From: JAEUMW01 sp039807745
GTDB lineage: Bacteria; Pseudomonadota; Gammaproteobacteria; Burkholderiales; JAEUMW01
Direction of reading: 5' to 3'
Length of the DNA stretch: 9,480 nucleotides
NCBI GenBank assembly: GCA_039807745.1
Contig: JBDHRV010000138.1
Span: 1 to 9,480 of the forward strand
Under the pieces are notes generated by a model that saw nothing but the letters and a program-made list of their open reading frames with translations, was not told the origin of the DNA and did not search any database. Numbering within the stretch: the stretch's first letter is position 1; every line of letters begins with the position of its first letter. The translations under genes were made by a program, and so were the position numbers. This document shows, piece after piece, positions 6,256 to 9,480 of the stretch.

Positions 6256-6850
6256 CTAGTGCCGGTGCGCAGTGCCTTTCATCGCCGCGTAATGCTCGCG
6301 CAGCAGGTCGCGACCAAAATCACCGGTGAAGTCGCGCCACACCGTGTGGATGTGGTTACCGTCTCCTTGTGAGGCGTCGTACTCGATCAAAAACAGGGTT
6401 CCCTGCACGCGGTTAGTAGTGCGGCTGGCCACGCTCGGTCGCGCCTGCCCAGCCGAAGCGAACGTTCTCGATGCTGCTTTCACGCACGCGCGCCATGCGC
6501 GCCTCGGCTAACCCAGCTTCGTAGGTGCGTGCGTAAACTTGGATGAGCCTCAGGAGTTGCGCACGCTGCGCTTCGTTGAGGCGTGAAGCGGGAATGCCCA
6601 CCGGCTGCAGCGGATCGACCTTCTCCGCGTTCTTCGTCACGATATCGCCATAGGGGCGCGTATCGAAGACCGCCTCCCGAAGCTGTGCCTCGTTGAGCAA
6701 GGCGAGCAACGCGCGTGCTTCGTCTTCCTCCGCGGCCAGCGTGCGAAGACCCTTGTGGGGGCCCTTCGCAACTGTGGCAGGATTGGCGCCGAAGAAGCTC
6801 GGCGTGTCCACCACCATGTGGTCGCCAGCGAGCGTGAAGTTGAGCGCCGA
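6256..6850 (-). pseudogene. DUF3500-family gene: C-terminal remnant with one-base frameshift
   Basis: On the minus strand, about 197 residues of a DUF3500-type protein can be read. The first frame runs from ALNFTLAGDHMVVDTPSFFG through LLALLNEAQLREAVF, AEKVDPLQPVGIPASRLNEA and SIENVRFGWAGATERGQPHY, and ends at a TAA at 6413-6415. The second frame continues as RVQGTLFLIEYDASQGDGNH, IHTVWRDFTGDFGRDLLREH and a natural stop at 6256. Removing one base from the TACTAACCGC junction restores TAC-TAC-CGC (YYR), so a single insertion broke the frame. The 5' half of the gene is missing. Homology stops at about 6842-6850, where an oppositely oriented Bug receptor fragment begins. DUF3500 proteins have about 350-400 residues and their function is not established. 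Both lesions mark this as a dead gene. Family assignment rests on recalled motifs. Confidence 0.75.
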
Positions 6851-7140
6851 AACGCTCGCCGGCAGCGCCGGAGATCCCGGCCATCGCGGAAACCGTCCCC
6901 GGCTACTCGGGTGAGCTCTGGGTCGGGCTCTTCGCTCCGGCCGGCACACCGAAGGAGATCACGGCCAAGCTCAATGCCGAAGTCGTCAAAGCCCTCGCCA
7001 CGCAGGACCTGCAGGAGAAAATGGCCGCGCAAGGCGCCGAGATCATCTCGGGCACCCCCGAACAGCTTGCGGCGATGTTGAAAGACGACTCGGTGCGGTG
7101 GGCGAAGATCGTGAAGGAATCCGGCGCCACCGTCGACTGA
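6844..7140 (+). pseudogene. Bug/TctC tripartite tricarboxylate transporter receptor: C-terminal remnant
   Basis: The plus strand carries 98 residues that match the last third of a Bug-type periplasmic solute-binding receptor: KRSPAAPEIPAIAETVPGYS, then GELWVGLFAPAGTPKEITAK, LNAEVVKALATQD and SGTPEQLAAMLKDDSVRWAK, ending in VKESGATVD and a TGA at 7138-7140. Bug proteins have about 300-330 residues and bind carboxylates for TctAB-type transporters. The N-terminal two thirds, the signal peptide and the start are absent, because an in-frame TGA lies at 6841-6843 at the junction with the DUF3500 remnant. No ribosome-binding site or start codon precedes the fragment, so it is not expressed as a functional protein. 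A CoA-ester lyase-like stub follows after 20 bases, an order often seen in betaproteobacterial organic-acid clusters. Confidence 0.85.
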
Positions 7141-7160
7141 AGCGCCACCCGGAGGTCACG

Positions 7161-7277
7161 ATGCATCCGCCTGTTCCGAGATCGCACCTGTTCGTGCCGG
7201 CCTACCGTCACGACCGCTCTTGGCGCAGCCGGGAGAGCAAGTGGGCGAGGACACTGCTCTCGGTCATGCCGTGCTAG
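7161..7277 (+). pseudogene. N-terminal stub of a CitE/HpcH-type CoA-ester lyase gene
   Basis: An ATG at 7161, with GGAGG at 7151-7155 and a 5-base spacer, opens a 38-codon frame that ends at TAG 7275-7277. The first residues, MHPPVPRSHLFVPAYRHDR, match the conserved start of CitE/HpcH/HpaI aldolase-superfamily lyases (RSxLFVPaxRpeR), where the first TIM-barrel strand begins. After about residue 19 (near 7217) the resemblance stops and the frame runs into unrelated sequence. Intact family members have about 270-300 residues. The excellent ribosome-binding site and the 20-base distance from the Bug stop suggest the two genes were once one operon. The family match rests on about 15 residues, so it is good but not certain. 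Confidence 0.6.
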
Positions 7278-7543
7278 CGTCGTTCGCCAGCTCCGTAGGT
7301 TCGATGCTTGAATCGATCAGCATCCTTCGAATAGTGAGGTCGCGCCCGTCGTGCTTGAGCGAGCGGGAGTTCGGCCAGTTGATGTCGAAGCTGCGAGTGC
7401 TCGGTCCGCGTGCCCCCGGGGTTGCGGGCAATGCTCACCTTGATGCCGACCTGCGTGACGCTCATGAGCGGCAGGGGAATTGCGCGCCCAACCTTCTCCG
7501 ACAGATCGAAGATGGCCTGCTGCAGCTCATTGCATGTGCGGGA
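7264..7543 (-). pseudogene. Unidentified minus-strand coding remnant with a frameshift at a G tract
   Basis: Within the 412-base stretch 7278-7689, which has no intact gene, the minus strand reads CNELQQAIFDLSEKVGRAIP, LPLMSVTQVGIKVSIARNPG with GC-rich third positions. In a second frame it reads RGPSTRSFDINWPNSRSLKH, DGRDLTIRRMLIDSSIEP, ending at a TGA at 7264-7266. Removing one G from the run of five at 7413-7417 (C on the plus strand) joins the two frames into about 90 uninterrupted residues. The right end is cut by a stop at 7544-7546, with no start codon or ribosome-binding site upstream. I do not recognise the family. The remnant overlaps the end of the lyase stub, so at least one of these ends is a recombination border. 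The rest of the stretch, 7547-7689, shows nothing I can name. Confidence 0.4.
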
Positions 7544-7689
7544 TCAGACAAGACCGAGGTGGGTCTTCTGCGAAGCGTTAGCCGATGGCGGCAATTCAGA
7601 GCTTCCTTAGAAGTGAGACGCCAACCCCATCAAACAACGACCAGACTCTGCCACGTGTAACCGATCGCTGGTTCGCGGAGGGTCGATCC

Positions 7690-8589
7690 TCACGCCTCAT
7701 TCGCGGCACCCTCCGAGCTCGCTAGGTGCTCGATCAGTTTGCGAGAGAAATTGCTCAGGCTCTCTGGTCGGCTGCATATCTTTAGGCGGCGGACTGCCCA
7801 CGGCTCCTCCAACGTTACGACTGCACACTTAGGCGACACAGCGCGCGAGATGAGCGATTTCGGGATGAGTCCTATCCCGGCACCTGAGGCGACCAGAGTC
7901 GCGATGGCCTCGAACCTCGAGACCTGTACGCGTATGTCGAGCTCATGGCCTAAAGCGGCTGCCTGGTTCACCATGAACCTATGAATAGCGGCCCCGCTTT
8001 GCAGGGAGATAAAAGGGGCGGAGACGCAGGTAGCAAACCGAGTCGATGTAGTGCGCGAGAGCGGGCTTTCGTGTGGAACCAGCAATACCAGCCTGTCCTC
8101 CCGGTACGGATGATAAGCCAATCCAGGAAGATCGAACTCCCAGGCTCCAATCCCGATTTCCGCGCGCCCGGCGGCAACCGCCGCGACGATGTCGTAGCTG
8201 AGGTGCTCTTCGAGCGAGATGCGAACGTTTGGGTACCTAAGAAAGAACCTCGACAGATCCTCCGGTAAGAATGAGCTGATCGCATTGTTGTTAGCGAACA
8301 TGCGGATGCTTCCTTTGACGCCTCTTACGTACGGCATAAGGTCAGCATGCATTTGCTCAAGCTGAGTCAGACACCGGCGCGCGTGATCCGCCACGACGCG
8401 ACCGGGTCCCGTTAATGTCACACCGCGCGCTTTCCGTTCGAAAAGCGCGCAACCGAGCGTTTCTTCAAGATTGCGGATCCTGAGGCTTGCTGACGACGGC
8501 GCGATATGCGATCGCTCCGCACCGCGCGAGAGATTCTGTGCTTCGGCGACAGCCAGAAAGACCCGAAGATCCACCAGATCGTAGCGCAT
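7690..8589 (-). CDS. LysR-family transcriptional regulator
   Basis: This 299-residue protein has the standard LysR plan. An N-terminal winged helix-turn-helix (about 5-63: DLRVFLAVAEAQNLSRGAER, SSASLRIRNLEETLGCALFE, R-ARGVTLTGPG) is followed by a linker helix. An effector-binding domain spans about 92-290 (GSIRMFANNNAISSFLPEDL, then AAVAAGRAEIGIG and ASGAGIGLIPKSL). The length is typical (about 300). The ATG at 8589 is preceded by AAGGA about 12 bases upstream, and the protein starts right at the DNA-binding domain. The gene is divergent from a CaiB/BaiF-type CoA-transferase across 124 bases, the usual arrangement for a LysR protein that controls its neighbour in response to a pathway intermediate. 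The effector, probably an organic acid or CoA-linked metabolite, is inferred from context only. Unlike the sequences just to its left, it appears intact. Confidence 0.93.
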   Translation of the reverse strand: MRYDLVDLRVFLAVAEAQNLSRGAERSHIAPSSASLRIRNLEETLGCALFERKARGVTLTGPGRVVADHARRCLTQLEQMHADLMPYVRGVKGSIRMFANNNAISSFLPEDLSRFFLRYPNVRISLEEHLSYDIVAAVAAGRAEIGIGAWEFDLPGLAYHPYREDRLVLLVPHESPLSRTTSTRFATCVSAPFISLQSGAAIHRFMVNQAAALGHELDIRVQVSRFEAIATLVASGAGIGLIPKSLISRAVSPKCAVVTLEEPWAVRRLKICSRPESLSNFSRKLIEHLASSEGAANEA

Positions 8590-8621
8590 ACCGTTCTAAT
8601 CCTTCTAACGCTGCCTTCAGT

Positions 8622-8659
8622 ATATCTCGCTTCCAATATGCCACCCTCGTCGCTATCCT
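8622..8659 (+). promoter_or_regulatory. Candidate LysR-binding dyad overlapping a promoter for the CoA-transferase gene
   Basis: ATAT at 8622-8625 and ATAT at 8636-8639, ten bases apart, form a symmetric AT-rich dyad (TATCTCGCTTCCAATA contains a T-N11-A match) in otherwise GC-rich sequence. It overlaps a possible -35 TTCCAA (8631-8636), which is 17 bases from TATCCT (8654-8659), pointing to the CoA-transferase start at 8714. A poor -35 covered by a LysR box would fit an activated promoter. All of this is pattern-based. Confidence 0.3.
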
Positions 8660-8713
8660 GCCACCAACAAATTCTGTAACCGCAACGATTGCGCCGCATA
8701 CGGAGGGGAACGA

Positions 8714-9480
8714 ATGATTGAAGAGATCAGCCAGCGCCCGAGCATCAAAACGTCGACCGGTAAACCCCTGGACGGCGTGCTCGTTGTCTCGATCGAACAG
8801 GCATTGGCGGCACCGCTGTGCACCTGCAGATTGGCAGATGCCGGTGCGCGCGTCATCAAGGTAGAACGCCCGGAAGGTGACTTCGCCCGTGGATATGACG
8901 CCGCCGCGAACGGAGAATCGTCCTACTTCGTGTGGACCAATCGCGGCAAGGAATCGCTCGTGCTCGACTACAAGCAACCCGAGGACGCGGCGCTCCTGCA
9001 TTGCATTCTGTACAGAGCCGATGTATTCGTTCAAAACTTGGCACCGGGTGCGATCGAGCGGGCCGGATTTGGCAGCGCTGCCTTGCGCGAAAGATATCCG
9101 CGCCTCATTACCTGCAACATCAGCGGCTACGGCACTGACAACGCCGCACGCGACTTGAAGGCTTACGACCTTCTCGTCCAGTGCGAGAGCGGATTGGTGG
9201 GTGTGAGCGGTGCTCCGGGCGCGCCTGGACGTATCGGTGTATCCATTTGCGATATCGGGGCCGGGATGAACGCGACCATAGGCGTGCTCGCGGCTCTCGC
9301 ACAACGCCAAAGGACCGGCCGCGGAAGCGCGATCTCGATATCCCTGTTCGACGGAGCAGCCGACTGGATGGCCGTCCCGTACGTGCATGCGCGCTACGGC
9401 AAGGGAGCACCCAAGCCTGCGGGGCTGAAACATCCTTCCATCGCGCCGTATGGCGCCTACGCCACCAGCGACGGTAGCGC
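8714..9480 (+). CDS. CaiB/BaiF family (class III) CoA-transferase, 3' end beyond the window
   Basis: The gene starts at an ATG preceded by GGAGGGG (8702-8708), a strong ribosome-binding site. It runs 255 codons to the right edge, about two thirds of the usual 390-410. Class III CoA-transferases move CoA between organic acids through a covalent aspartyl intermediate. Landmarks are GVLVVSIEQALAAPLCTCRL (21-40), ADAGARVIKVERPEGDFAR (41-59), NRGKESLVLDYK (76-87), an ADVFVQNLAPGAIERAGFG block (102-120) and YGTDNAARDLKAYDLLVQ (139-156). In the last, Asp152 is in the position of the catalytic Asp of formyl-CoA transferase. Further on come GRIGVSICDIGAGMNATIGV and SISLFDGAADWM. The divergent LysR gene is its likely regulator. 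The acid substrate cannot be told from the sequence. The nearby Bug and CitE remnants suggest an organic-acid degradation pathway. Confidence 0.92.
   Translation, partial: MIEEISQRPSIKTSTGKPLDGVLVVSIEQALAAPLCTCRLADAGARVIKVERPEGDFARGYDAAANGESSYFVWTNRGKESLVLDYKQPEDAALLHCILYRADVFVQNLAPGAIERAGFGSAALRERYPRLITCNISGYGTDNAARDLKAYDLLVQCESGLVGVSGAPGAPGRIGVSICDIGAGMNATIGVLAALAQRQRTGRGSAISISLFDGAADWMAVPYVHARYGKGAPKPAGLKHPSIAPYGAYATSDGS

Noticed and set aside
7220..7660. Plus-strand frame of 146 codons in the decayed region
   Set aside because: It starts with TTG, has no ribosome-binding site or motif, and lies opposite the more coding-like minus-strand remnant.
8465..9433. Long minus-strand open frame of 322 codons
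   Set aside because: It is antisense to the start of the LysR gene's neighbour region and the CaiB/BaiF gene, has no recognisable motifs, and both overlapped genes have clear family matches and ribosome-binding sites.

Overview
The window is high-GC DNA with densely packed genes on both strands. It reads as a chromosomal segment of a Burkholderiales-type betaproteobacterium. That placement is an inference from gene content: a Tat-exported dienelactone hydrolase-family protein of the Alcaligenaceae/Burkholderia type, GreB with an N-terminal extension, a Bug/TctC solute receptor, a DUF3500 protein, and a LysR regulator divergent from a class III CoA-transferase. No rRNA, tRNA or CRISPR array was seen.

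Left part (1-3400). A HxlR-type regulator, cut by the left edge, is divergent from a small CPVC thioredoxin-fold protein. A perfect 17-base palindrome lies between them and could be the regulator's operator. Convergent to these, on the minus strand, are a MOSC-domain protein and, upstream of it, a ketopantoate reductase-family protein. The reductase gene is divergent from a Tat-exported dienelactone hydrolase-family gene whose nucleophile position holds Gly instead of the usual Cys.

Middle (3400-5900). Three minus-strand genes lie in a probable transcription unit: a seven-helix ceramidase-like (CREST) membrane protein, GreB 14 bases downstream, and, after a 125-base gap, a TonB-like protein with one N-terminal membrane helix, a long Pro/Ala-rich linker and a C-terminal domain I do not recognise. 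A TATAAT box sits just upstream of the first gene.

Right-centre (5900-7690) is a graveyard. It holds an insertion-sequence-like end, the C-terminal remnant of a DUF3500 gene (minus) with a one-base frameshift, the C-terminal remnant of a Bug/TctC receptor gene (plus), a stub with the N-terminus of a CitE/HpcH-type CoA-ester lyase (plus), and an unidentified minus-strand coding remnant broken at a G tract. The DUF3500 and Bug remnants meet head to head within a few bases and both lack their 5' halves, as expected if one deletion removed the starts of a divergent pair.

Right end (7690-9480). An intact LysR regulator is divergent from a CaiB/BaiF CoA-transferase that runs off the edge. With the Bug and CitE remnants this looks like the surviving end of an eroded organic-acid/CoA-ester catabolic island. 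I see no convincing new multi-gene system. The points most worth checking are the active-site substitution, the double-decapitation junction, the operator-like palindrome and the TonB-like protein next to greB.
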